Shown piece by piece: positions 9,934 through 17,515 of a stretch of DNA of 54,165 bases; positions within the stretch are counted from its first letter, which is position 1, and each line of letters starts with the position of its first letter. Position numbers and translations under genes: made by a program. This DNA is from Nocardia miyunensis NBRC 108239. GTDB taxonomy: Bacteria > Actinomycetota > Actinomycetes > Mycobacteriales > Mycobacteriaceae. The notes beneath the pieces were generated by a model that had not been told where the DNA came from, ran no database searches, and worked only from the letters and a program-made list of their open reading frames with translations. The DNA lies in NCBI RefSeq assembly GCF_001613065.1, contig NZ_BDBQ01000105.1:1-54165 (forward strand), read 5' to 3'.

Positions 9934-10701
9934 GTGAACGACGCCGTCCTGTTCGAGGCCCGCGACGACGGTATCGCCGTCATCACGCTCAACCGCCCCG
10001 AGATTCGCAACTGCCTGACCGCGCAGGTGCGCGCGGGCCTGGCGCGGGCCTGGGCGAGGTTCGAGCGGGATCCGTTGCTGCGCATCGCGATTCTGACCGG
10101 TGCGGGGGACCGGGCGTTCTGCGCGGGCGGCGATCTGAAGGAGATGGTCGACACGGGTATGCGGGTGCCGCCCCGGGACATGTTCGCCCTGCCGTACGAC
10201 ACCGTCGAGCTGTCCAAACCCACCATCGCGGCGGTCAACGGCGTCGCCTACGCGGGCGGCTGGATGATCGCCCAGGCCTGTGACCTGTGCGTCGCGTCCA
10301 CCACCGCTCGCTTCGCGATCACCGAGGTGAAGGTCGGCCGCAGCGCCCCCTGGGCCGCACCGCTGATCCACATGATCCCGCAGCGGATCATGATGGAGAT
10401 CATGCTGACGGGCAAGCCGATCACCGCCCGTCGTGCGTACGAGGTCGGCCTGGTCAACCGCATCGCCGAGCCCGATGAACTATTCACCGCCGCAGTGGAA
10501 TTGGCCACCGAGGTACTCGCCGGAGCACCGCTCTCGGTCCGCGCCGCCCGCGAAACAGTCATGCTCGCAACGGAAATGGGCCGGTCGGCGGCACTACAGG
10601 CCGCGCGCAACGCCTCGGAGCTCTGCTACAACAGCGACGATGCCCAGGAGGGCCCGCGCGCCTTCGCCGAAAAGCGTTCGCCGCGTTGGCAAGGGCGGTG
10701 A
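9934..10701 (+). CDS. enoyl-CoA hydratase/isomerase (crotonase) family
   Basis: A 255-residue crotonase: ITLNRPEIRN at the N-terminus, the oxyanion-hole loop AFCAGGDLKEM near residue 65 and the second oxyanion segment AAVNGVAYAGGWMIAQACDLCVA near residue 100. GTG 9934 directly follows the upstream TGA and AGAGAGG precedes it. The positions of the two catalytic Glu residues of classical hydratases are not clearly occupied, so it could be a hydratase, isomerase or hydrolase of a CoA thioester. It closes the 7252-10701 unit, and a decayed copy of its end follows. Confidence 0.88.
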   Translation: MNDAVLFEARDDGIAVITLNRPEIRNCLTAQVRAGLARAWARFERDPLLRIAILTGAGDRAFCAGGDLKEMVDTGMRVPPRDMFALPYDTVELSKPTIAAVNGVAYAGGWMIAQACDLCVASTTARFAITEVKVGRSAPWAAPLIHMIPQRIMMEIMLTGKPITARRAYEVGLVNRIAEPDELFTAAVELATEVLAGAPLSVRAARETVMLATEMGRSAALQAARNASELCYNSDDAQEGPRAFAEKRSPRWQGR

Positions 10702-11004
10702 ACCGGAACCACGCTGCCTCGGCGACTGTGCGAGGAGATCCGCCCGGAGCGCCGCTGTCGGTCGATATCGTCTGTGAAACCGTCATGCGGACTACGCACA
10801 TGGGTTGTACGGGTGCCCGGGGGATCGTGTCCAGGCTGGGCTGTCATCGCACCGATGGACGTGAGCGGCGTCCATCGGCGAAAAGCGTTGTCCACGTCGG
10901 TATGGTGGAAATCGCGCTGCCCGGGAGGTTCGGCCGAGCGCGGCTGGGGTGAGGCTCTCCGGCCCGCCCGCTGTTCGTCGAGGTGCGTGGCAGGCCGGAC
11001 GCAC
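10702..11004. repeat. spacer containing a decayed copy of the preceding hydratase gene end
   Basis: There is no convincing gene in these 303 bases. Bases 10746-10815 resemble 10522-10590 of the hydratase: GGAGC-CCGCT-TCGGT, GAAAC-GTCATGC and ACATGGG/AAATGGG occur in the same order, encoding GAPLSV..ETVM in both. Bases 10874-10900 resemble the last codons near 10664-10690, both containing GGCGAAAAGCGTT or GCCGAAAAGCGTT. A frame shift separates the two parts, so it is a remnant. The right end converges on the esterase gene. Confidence 0.6.
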
Positions 11005-12084
11005 TCAGCTGTGCACGGCCCCGGTCAGAGGGTGTGCCTGGAAAAAATCCCACATGATCGCGGTGGCGTCGATCGATGTGGTGGTGGGGCCGACGATCGG
11101 TTCGGGCGAGATGATCGTCCGGTGGCCGGGCCACGAGTGTCCTCCGCCGAGAACGGAATACAACTCGACGGTCGCGTTCGGCGGGCACGGATAGGTGGTC
11201 AGGGTGACGTCGGCGGCGATCGAACGTTGTTGCGGCTGTGGGCCGCAGCCGTTGCGGTGGGCCCAGGCCGCGGCGTTGGCGGGGATGTCGGTGGGGCCGG
11301 GGCCGTTCAGCGGTTCGCCGAGCGGGCCGTTGGGGGCGGGAAGGAATTTCGCGCCGACGCCCTGCCCGCCTCCGTAGGCGACGAGTGGATCCGCGGTGCC
11401 GTGGAAGGCGACTACGGGAACCGGACGGCCGGTGCGGCACCAGGCGAAGTTCTGCAGCCCGGCGACCGGTGCGATGGCCGCGATCCGGTCCGACAGTTGG
11501 CAACCCAGCGACGAGGTGGTGAAGGCGCCCATCGACAACCCCGCCACGTACACCCGCCGCAGGTCGATGCAGGCCGAGGATTCCACGTTCGTCATCAGCT
11601 GTGACAGGAAGGACACATCGGCGCTGTTGGGGTTGAAATCCCAGCGGGGGAAACCGGATTCGTCGATCTGCGGGGTGATCGTCACGAAGCCGTGGCTGTC
11701 GCCGTACGATCCGAGCCCGCTGCCGATGTGCTCGAGCGCGGCCGGTTCGAGATAGCCGTGCATGTCGAAGACCAGCGGCATCGGATGATCCGTGGCCGCG
11801 GGAACATCCTCGATGTAGGTGCCGGATCGGCGGCCCGCCGCGAACTGCCGAGTCGACTGGCCCGACGCCGGCGGTGCCATATGACATCCGGACGAGCCCA
11901 CCGGGGCGACGGAGCTCGCGGGCGCTGCCTCGGCGGCCTGCCCAGCTGCGGTAATGGCGGTCGCGGCGAGGACAGCGGCGGTCAGCGCGCGGCCGGTGCG
12001 ACCGAACCAGTCCGCGGTTCGGTGGCGAGCGCGCAGATCCCGATGTGCCGCACACGGCGGGATGATAACGGCATTCTCATTCAT
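11005..12084 (-). CDS. secreted polyester/feruloyl-type esterase (PHB depolymerase-like)
   Basis: A 359-residue exported alpha/beta hydrolase. After a hydrophilic start, residues about 30-55 form a signal peptide (LTAAVLAATAITAAG ending in an AEAAPAS cleavage region). The mature part has FDMHGYLE, the nucleophile motif AGLSMGAF, FHGTADPLV (Asp) and GGGHSWPG (His), the catalytic set of PHB depolymerase/LpqC-type esterases. It probably hydrolyses an ester outside the cell. ATG 12084 has no clear ribosome site; ATG 12132 is an alternative. It is divergent from the TetR gene at 12198. Confidence 0.82.
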   Translation of the reverse strand: MNENAVIIPPCAAHRDLRARHRTADWFGRTGRALTAAVLAATAITAAGQAAEAAPASSVAPVGSSGCHMAPPASGQSTRQFAAGRRSGTYIEDVPAATDHPMPLVFDMHGYLEPAALEHIGSGLGSYGDSHGFVTITPQIDESGFPRWDFNPNSADVSFLSQLMTNVESSACIDLRRVYVAGLSMGAFTTSSLGCQLSDRIAAIAPVAGLQNFAWCRTGRPVPVVAFHGTADPLVAYGGGQGVGAKFLPAPNGPLGEPLNGPGPTDIPANAAAWAHRNGCGPQPQQRSIAADVTLTTYPCPPNATVELYSVLGGGHSWPGHRTIISPEPIVGPTTTSIDATAIMWDFFQAHPLTGAVHS

Positions 12085-12182
12085 GAGAGGAATGCTTGCA
12101 TGTAATAGTGCGTGCGTGGACCGGTTCGCCATCGGATTCCCGCTGGAACCTCGGCTCGAAATTTGCGAGAATCCACGCTGGC

Positions 12183-12197
12183 AAGAATAATATTCTT
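12183..12197. promoter_or_regulatory. operator-like palindrome (GAGAAT-N3-ATTCTC family, site 1)
   Basis: AAGAAT-AAT-ATTCTT is a perfect inverted repeat with a 3-base centre, extended by C and G on either side to 12182-12198. It abuts the GTG start of the TetR gene and lies in the spacer shared with the divergent esterase. It belongs to the motif family seen at 17453, 21960, 33131, 39942 and 45026, and its position suggests autoregulation. Operator function is inferred. Confidence 0.6.
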
Positions 12198-12869
12198 GTG
12201 AGTGAGAATAACGCTGCGCGTCCTGCGGGTGATATAGCGAGCCGGATCGCGGCACGCACACTCGCCGACCGGGAGGCGGCCTACGCGGGTGAGGTGCGGC
12301 GGTTGCTGGACGCCGCACTCGAACTCATCCGCGCCGGGGGCACCGGCGCGCGGCCCAGGGTGGCCGATATCGTCGCGGCCGCGGGCCTGTCCAATGATGC
12401 GTTCTACCGGCACTTTCCGTCGAAGGACGCACTCATCGCGGTGCTCATCGAGGACGGGGCCGACCGCCTGGTCAGCTATGTCGCCCATCGCATGGACAAG
12501 CGCGACTCCCCGCGCGAGGCCGTGCGGGCCTGGGTGGAGGGCGTGCTGTCCCAGGCCGCCGACGAGACCGCGACGACCACCCGTGCGGTGCTGTGGAACG
12601 CGGGCGTGCTGACCCCGGCCATCGACGCGGGCTCACCGCTGCCCAGCGGACGGCTGGCGCTGCTGCTGCACCGGCCGTTCGCCGAATTGGGCAGTGCCGA
12701 GCCGGAATTCGACGCGGGACTGGTCGCCCACGCGACCGTCGGCCGGCTCTCGGACCATCTGTGGCGGCGCGAGGAACCCACCGCCGCGGATGTGGACCGG
12801 GTGACCGCGTTCTGCCTGCGGGCGCTCACGATTCGGCCGGATGCTGGGCAGCACCCCGGAGGGCGCTGA
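12198..12869 (+). CDS. TetR/AcrR-family transcriptional regulator
   Basis: A 223-residue regulator. The N-terminal DNA-binding domain spans roughly residues 30-85, with helix-turn-helix VADIVAAAGLSNDAFYRHFPSKDAL; the rest is a ligand-binding helical domain with no recognisable ligand signature. GTG 12198 is the only sensible start; no ribosome site precedes it and the palindrome ends on its first base, so a leaderless transcript is possible. Because of this site it is my leading candidate for the regulator of the GAGAAT-type operators, which is inference. Its 3' end also appears to be echoed in the following spacer. Confidence 0.85.
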   Translation: MSENNAARPAGDIASRIAARTLADREAAYAGEVRRLLDAALELIRAGGTGARPRVADIVAAAGLSNDAFYRHFPSKDALIAVLIEDGADRLVSYVAHRMDKRDSPREAVRAWVEGVLSQAADETATTTRAVLWNAGVLTPAIDAGSPLPSGRLALLLHRPFAELGSAEPEFDAGLVAHATVGRLSDHLWRREEPTAADVDRVTAFCLRALTIRPDAGQHPGGR

Positions 12870-13002
12870 GCCGGGTGTGGTGGGCCCAGTCCGTACCGGG
12901 CCAATACGCGCCAACTCGGGACCGGGGCCGGATCTCGTGGGCAGTTGAGCGGGGCGTACCTGGTCCGGGCCGATTGCGCCGATGCTCACGATCGGCCCGG
13001 TG

Positions 13003-14097
13003 CTAGCTGGGCTGCCCGTCCGAATTCCGCAGATAGCTGAGGGGGGCGTAGTTGGCCCAGCCCTGCTCGGGCCAGTTGAACCAGCCCGCCGAGGCCGAGG
13101 TGCCGCCGTCCGGATGCAGGGTCGTACCGGTCAGATACGCCGACAGATCCGAGGCCAGGAACACCACGCAGCCGGAGATGTCGGTGACCTCCCCGGACCG
13201 CCCCAGCGGAATCGCCACCCGCACGCCGACTGGATCGTCCATCGCGCTGTCACCCTGCCCGTGCCCGATGCGCGCCAGGTTGGGCGTCGGAACATAGTCC
13301 GGCGCAACGCAGTTGACCCGGATCCGGTCGGGCGCGAGTTCGATCGCCAGCGTCCGGGAGAACTGCTCGACTGCGGCCTTGGCCGCGGAGTAGACCGCGA
13401 AACCCGGTGCGGCACGGTGCGCTTCGATGGTGGTGATGGTGACGATGCTGCCCCCGCGCCCGCCCGCGCGCATCCGCGGCGCGGCCAGCGAGCAGGCGTG
13501 CATGACGTGCAGCAGATTCGCCCGCAGCAGCGCGTCCCAGCCTTTGGGGCGGGTCTCGGTGAAGGGCGCACGGAAGGTGCCGCCGACCACGTTGACCAGC
13601 GTATCCAGCCGTCCCCAGCGCCGATCGACCTCGTCGAACAGCGCCGCGAGCACATCGGGATCGCGGGCGTCCCCGACGTGCACCACCGCGTCGTGGCCGT
13701 CGGCGACGAGTGTGGCGCGCAGGTCTTCGGCGGCCTCGGTATCCAGGTCCAGTACCGCCGTGCGCACACCGTTGGCCGCGAGATCCGTCACGATGGCCCG
13801 GCCGAGACCGCCTGCGCCACCTGTGATCACGGCGACCTGGTCGGCCAGCCCGCTGCGCTGCTCGAACCAGCCGGAGCCGGGTGCTCGGTCGCTGAGCCGG
13901 TTCCTCGGCTCGCTGTGTTGCTCCGCCGACTCGGGTTCCCGGGCGGTGGCTTCGCTCGTCGGCGCGCTCGGCTGCTCTATTCCAGCGGACTCGGGTTTCC
14001 GGGCGCCGACTCGGCTCGTCGGCTCGCCGTGCCGGTTGCTACCCCCGGTCTCCGCCTCCCGGTCGAATTCCGCTGTGTCGTTTCCTGATTCGCTCAT
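13003..14097 (-). CDS. SDR-family oxidoreductase with a repetitive N-terminal extension
   Basis: Residues about 85-364 form a normal SDR: TGGAGGLG cofactor loop, NVVGG, the catalytic Ser/Thr region VTITTIEAH, YSAAK and NCVAPDY. The first 80 or so residues are a hydrophilic, probably disordered extension of 20-residue repeats (REPESAEQ, RKPESAGI, RAPGSGWF), encoded by a 60-bp tandem repeat. The extension keeps frame because 60 bp is 20 codons; whether it is translated or the start lies further in is open. It is last in the minus operon from 17373, three bases after the F420 oxidoreductase. Confidence 0.82.
   Translation of the reverse strand: MSESGNDTAEFDREAETGGSNRHGEPTSRVGARKPESAGIEQPSAPTSEATAREPESAEQHSEPRNRLSDRAPGSGWFEQRSGLADQVAVITGGAGGLGRAIVTDLAANGVRTAVLDLDTEAAEDLRATLVADGHDAVVHVGDARDPDVLAALFDEVDRRWGRLDTLVNVVGGTFRAPFTETRPKGWDALLRANLLHVMHACSLAAPRMRAGGRGGSIVTITTIEAHRAAPGFAVYSAAKAAVEQFSRTLAIELAPDRIRVNCVAPDYVPTPNLARIGHGQGDSAMDDPVGVRVAIPLGRSGEVTDISGCVVFLASDLSAYLTGTTLHPDGGTSASAGWFNWPEQGWANYAPLSYLRNSDGQPS
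13840..14097 (-). repeat. 60-bp tandem repeat within the 5' end of the SDR gene
   Basis: The DNA repeats with a period of exactly 60 bases. GACTCGGGTT-CCGGGCG starts at 13928 and again at 13988, and each is followed 30 bases later by CTCGTCGGC. Weaker copies fill 13861-13920 and 14041-14097. In protein terms this is about four 20-residue units leading into the true SDR domain. The copies have diverged by substitution, so the expansion is not recent. Confidence 0.7.
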
Positions 14098-14100
14098 CGT

Positions 14101-15003
14101 CTACCGCAGATAGGTCGCGCCGAAGGATTCGATGAAGTCCAGTGTCGCGGTGCGCTCCCGGGTCCGCGAGGAGACCACGATCCAGGTGACCCCGGCCTTG
14201 TCGAGTTCGGCGAACGTCTCCCGATTGCGGTCGGGGTCGTCGGTGGGGGTGCCCAGGCCGTCCGCGTGGTAGGAGTACACCACGTCGATCGGATCGGTGC
14301 GCCCCTGCTGCTGCGCGGACGCCCGCAGTTCGGCGATGTCACCGGCCAGCTGACCGATCGGGCCGAGCTCGGGAGTTCTTGTGGTGGAACTCATCTGGGC
14401 TCCGCCGGACATCGGCATCCAACCCTGCGCGTGTGCGGCGACGCGGCGCTGGGTGAGCTTGGAATTGCCACCGATCCAGATCGGGATCGGATCCTGCACC
14501 GGCCGCGGACGGGCGATCACGTCCCGGGCGTTGAAATGCCGTCCCGCATAGCTGAACGGCTCACCGCTCCAGTGCAGCGGCAACGTCTCCAGCGCCTCGT
14601 CGAACAGCGCGTTGCGTTCCTCGAAATCGATTCCCAGAGCATGGAATTCACTCTTCTGATAGCCGGCGCCCAGCCCCAGGATCACTCGCCCGCCGGAGAG
14701 TTTGTCCAGGGTGGCCGCCGCCTTGGCGAGCAGGAACGGATTGCGGTACGGCGCGACGGCCAGATAGGTCAGCAGCCGCAGTCGTTCGGTCGCGCCCGCG
14801 ATGTAGCCCAGCGCCACCAGCGGATCGAGGGTCTGATGTCCGCCCGAGGCCAGCCAGCGCGCACCGGGAATCGGATGCTCGCTCAGCGACAGCGCGTCGA
14901 ATCCGGCGCGCTCGACCGCGATCGCGACCTCGCGCATCGGGCCCGCGTCCAGAACGTCGCCGTCGTATCCCGTGGTTTCCGGGTAGTGGAAGATGAAGCG
15001 CAT
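14101..15003 (-). CDS. LLM-class F420-dependent oxidoreductase
   Basis: A 300-residue luciferase-fold protein. Typical elements are ERAGFDALSLSEH, LVALGYIAGATERLRLLT, SGGRVILGLGAGYQ and IPIWIGGNS, which mark the coenzyme F420-binding, not the FMN-binding, branch. ATG 15003 is chosen over an upstream in-frame start because GCGAGGAC lies before it and it follows the acyl-CoA dehydrogenase stop by one base. A hydride transfer to or from the pathway intermediate is likely, but the substrate is unknown. Confidence 0.87.
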   Translation of the reverse strand: MRFIFHYPETTGYDGDVLDAGPMREVAIAVERAGFDALSLSEHPIPGARWLASGGHQTLDPLVALGYIAGATERLRLLTYLAVAPYRNPFLLAKAAATLDKLSGGRVILGLGAGYQKSEFHALGIDFEERNALFDEALETLPLHWSGEPFSYAGRHFNARDVIARPRPVQDPIPIWIGGNSKLTQRRVAAHAQGWMPMSGGAQMSSTTRTPELGPIGQLAGDIAELRASAQQQGRTDPIDVVYSYHADGLGTPTDDPDRNRETFAELDKAGVTWIVVSSRTRERTATLDFIESFGATYLR

Positions 15004-15004
15004 C

Positions 15005-16246
15005 TCAACGTCCTCGCTTGACCTGGTTGAACGGCACATCGCGGTCCGCGGCGTATTCGCGGGGCATGCCCAGCACCCGTTCGCTGATCATGTTGCGGGC
15101 CATTTCGGTACTGCCGCCGGCCAGGCTCCACGCGTTGCGGAACAGGTAGTCCAGGCCGATTCGCGCGACGCCGGGCCCGTCGGCGTCGCCGGTCACCGAC
15201 GCCGCGCCCGCGATCGTCATCGCGGAATCGGTTTGCAGCCAATTGGTTTCGGCCCCGAACAGCCTCACGATGGATCCCGCGGCCGGGGGCATCGCACCGG
15301 TGGAGATGGCCTGGGTGACGTGATCGATCAGCTGATTGCGGACCACGGTCATCACCCGGGCCGCGCCGATGTCCTCGCGCACGCGGGGATCGTCCAGGCG
15401 TTCGGTGTCGCGGGCGAGATCGACCAGGACGTGCGCATCGCTGCCGAAGTGCGGACGCCGGCCGCTGGTGTAGGGCGAGGTGCCGCCCATCGCCGCGCGC
15501 TCGTGCACCAGCAGTCGCGAGGCCGCCGCCCAGCCGCCGCCGACCTCCCCGACCACGGCGTCCGCGGACAGCCGCACGTCGTCGAAGAATTCCTGGCAGA
15601 ACTCGGTGGACCCGGTCACCTGCTTGATCCGCTGAATGGTCACCCCGGGCGCGTGCACCGGGACCAGGAACATCGTGAGCCCGTTGTGTTTGGGCACATC
15701 CCAGTCGGTGCGGGCCAGGCACAGTCCGTAGTCCGCGCCGTACGCGCCCGAACTCCAGATCTTGGAGCCGTTGAGAATCCATTCGTCCCCGTCGCGGTCC
15801 GCGCGCGTGGTGAGCCCGGCCAGATCCGATCCGCCCTTGGGTTCGGACAGGAATTGCGCGAGGATCTCTTCGCCCTTCAGCACGGCGGCCAGGTGCGTGA
15901 GTTTCTGCTTCTCGGTGCCGAGATCGGCGAGGGTGGCCGCGCAGATGGCCAGGGTCGGCACATTCAGCTCGAGCGGCATCTCGTAGCCGAACGACTCCTC
16001 GGTGAACGCGCGCTGATGAGCGGGCGTGAGTCCTTGTCCGCCATAGGCTTTCGGGAAGCAGATGCCCGCGAAGCCGCCCTCGGACAGGATGCGCTGCAAT
16101 CGGCGGGCGCGGTCCCAGCTCTCGTCGTCGGGGACGCCGAGGCGGCCCTGCGCGACGTTCGGGAGGTTCTCCTTCAACCAGCGCCGGGCCCGGTCGCGGA
16201 AGGCGTCGACGGGTTCGAGCTCGGTGGATTCGGGTGCGGTGGTCAT
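15005..16246 (-). CDS. acyl-CoA dehydrogenase (FadE-like)
   Basis: A 413-residue flavoenzyme of the large-subunit type: SEPKGGSDLAGLTTRA (FAD and acyl binding), GSKIWSSGAYGADYGLCLAR, VHERAAMGG and the C-terminal RNAWSLAGGSTEMARNMISERVLG. It would form an alpha,beta double bond in an acyl-CoA. It overlaps the next dehydrogenase by four bases (ATGA). The side-by-side pair of unequal dehydrogenases resembles the heteromeric alpha2beta2 FadE pairs of actinobacterial sterol side-chain catabolism, so the two products may form one complex. Confidence 0.88.
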   Translation of the reverse strand: MTTAPESTELEPVDAFRDRARRWLKENLPNVAQGRLGVPDDESWDRARRLQRILSEGGFAGICFPKAYGGQGLTPAHQRAFTEESFGYEMPLELNVPTLAICAATLADLGTEKQKLTHLAAVLKGEEILAQFLSEPKGGSDLAGLTTRADRDGDEWILNGSKIWSSGAYGADYGLCLARTDWDVPKHNGLTMFLVPVHAPGVTIQRIKQVTGSTEFCQEFFDDVRLSADAVVGEVGGGWAAASRLLVHERAAMGGTSPYTSGRRPHFGSDAHVLVDLARDTERLDDPRVREDIGAARVMTVVRNQLIDHVTQAISTGAMPPAAGSIVRLFGAETNWLQTDSAMTIAGAASVTGDADGPGVARIGLDYLFRNAWSLAGGSTEMARNMISERVLGMPREYAADRDVPFNQVKRGR

Positions 16247-17373
16247 GCGGCGCTCCGGACGAGTAGATCGGTGATGCGGCGGTGGTGCTCCTCCGGGGTG
16301 CCGTACAGCGCCCGGCCGAGGGTGACCCGCCGCAGGAACAGGTGCAAATCGTGTTCCCAGGTGACGCCGATGCCGCCGTGGATCTGCACGCAGTCCTGCA
16401 CGATGACCGGCGCTTTCCCGCTCACGTACGCCTTGGCCACGCTGACGAGTTCGGCGGCGGTGAGCGGGCTGTCGTCGATGGCCGCGGCGGCGGCGCGGGA
16501 GGTGGCCTCGCACGCCTCGAGCCAAGTCTTGTTGTCGGCCATGCGATGTTTGAGGGCCTGATAGGAGGCCAGCGGACGGCCGAAGGTGTAGCGGTCGAAC
16601 ATCCACTCCACGGTGGCGTCGAAGGCGCGGCGGGTGGCTGCGGTCGACTCGGCGGCGGTCAGCGCGGCGGCGATGTGGAGTTGGGATTGCACTGCGGCAG
16701 AGGCGCTTTCGCCGTGCTGGACGACAGCTTCGGCACCCACGGCGACATCGTCGAACTCGATCCGCGCGGTGCGGCGGACCAGGTCCAGCGTCCACGTCGG
16801 GGTGACCGTGACCCCGGGGGCGTCGGTGCGGACCAGCAGCTGGATCGGGCCGTCCGGGCCCTGCGCGGTGACCAGCAGGACGTCGGCGGTATCTCCGGCC
16901 TCGACGCGGTCCTTGCACCCGGTGAGGCGGTAGCCCTCGCCGTCGGGTTCGGCGCGGGTCTGCCCGGGGGCGAGTTCGAGCCCGTGCCGTGGTTCGTACA
17001 GCGCCCACGCGGCGATCAGGTCGCCCGCGACGATTTCCCCGATCACCTCGGCGAATCGATCACCTGCGGCGACCAGGCCCGATAGCGCTGTGCTGGTGGG
17101 TATCAGCGGTCCCGGCGCGCAGGCGTGCCCGAATTCCGCGGCCACGAGGGCCAGTTCGGTCAGCGGTCGGCCGGAGACCGAACCGCCGCCCAGACTCTCG
17201 GGCACCAGCATCGCCGTCCAGCCCAACTCCGCTCCGCGCCGCCACCAGTCGCGGTCGAATCCCGTTGCGGTGTCGGCGAGTTCGCGAATCACCGGAATGG
17301 GCGCGGTGCGGTCGAGGAACTCGCGGGTGGTGGTCTGGAACAGCAGCTGATCGCCGTTCGGTTCCGCAGTCAT
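16243..17373 (-). CDS. acyl-CoA dehydrogenase (FadE-like partner)
   Basis: A 376-residue dehydrogenase of the shorter type, with MLVPESLGGGSVSG and EFGHACAPGPL at the N-terminus, TFGRPLASYQALKHRMAD and IHGGIGVTWEHDLHLFLRR at the C-terminus. ATG 17373 has GGAGGA upstream. It is the first gene of a four-gene minus operon. The promoter region is shared with the divergent P450 operon and carries the GAGAGT-ATC-ATTCTC palindrome. Pairing with the adjacent dehydrogenase as a heteromer is inferred from gene order and lengths. Confidence 0.88.
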   Translation of the reverse strand: MTAEPNGDQLLFQTTTREFLDRTAPIPVIRELADTATGFDRDWWRRGAELGWTAMLVPESLGGGSVSGRPLTELALVAAEFGHACAPGPLIPTSTALSGLVAAGDRFAEVIGEIVAGDLIAAWALYEPRHGLELAPGQTRAEPDGEGYRLTGCKDRVEAGDTADVLLVTAQGPDGPIQLLVRTDAPGVTVTPTWTLDLVRRTARIEFDDVAVGAEAVVQHGESASAAVQSQLHIAAALTAAESTAATRRAFDATVEWMFDRYTFGRPLASYQALKHRMADNKTWLEACEATSRAAAAAIDDSPLTAAELVSVAKAYVSGKAPVIVQDCVQIHGGIGVTWEHDLHLFLRRVTLGRALYGTPEEHHRRITDLLVRSAA

Positions 17374-17452
17374 GGTGTTCGGTCCTCCACTTCTCAGCGA
17401 TCCTCATTTGACGGCCCCGCCAACCGGTGTGAGAATCGGATCATCAGTTAAT

Positions 17453-17467
17453 GAGAGTATCATTCTC
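17453..17467. promoter_or_regulatory. operator-like palindrome (GAGAAT-N3-ATTCTC family, site 2)
   Basis: GAGAGT-ATC-ATTCTC lies between the divergent dehydrogenase operon (start 17373) and P450 operon (start 17516). Flanking AT and TG extend the symmetry to ATGAGA..TCTCAT (17451-17469). The preceding TTAATGAGAG is nearly identical to bases around site 3 at 21954. A regulator bound here could control both operons. Confidence 0.6.
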
Positions 17468-17515
17468 ATGAGTCGGATGGACGGTGCAACCGCCGCCGCC
17501 CGAAGGGAGTCAGCA

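Noticed and set aside
12064..12078. GAGAAT-GCC-GTTATC on the minus strand as a seventh operator
   Set aside because: It lies inside the esterase reading frame with only four of six bases matching in the right half.
13840..14097. 60-bp repeat as a CRISPR array
   Set aside because: The units are diverged, have no unique spacers, keep a reading frame and no cas genes are present.
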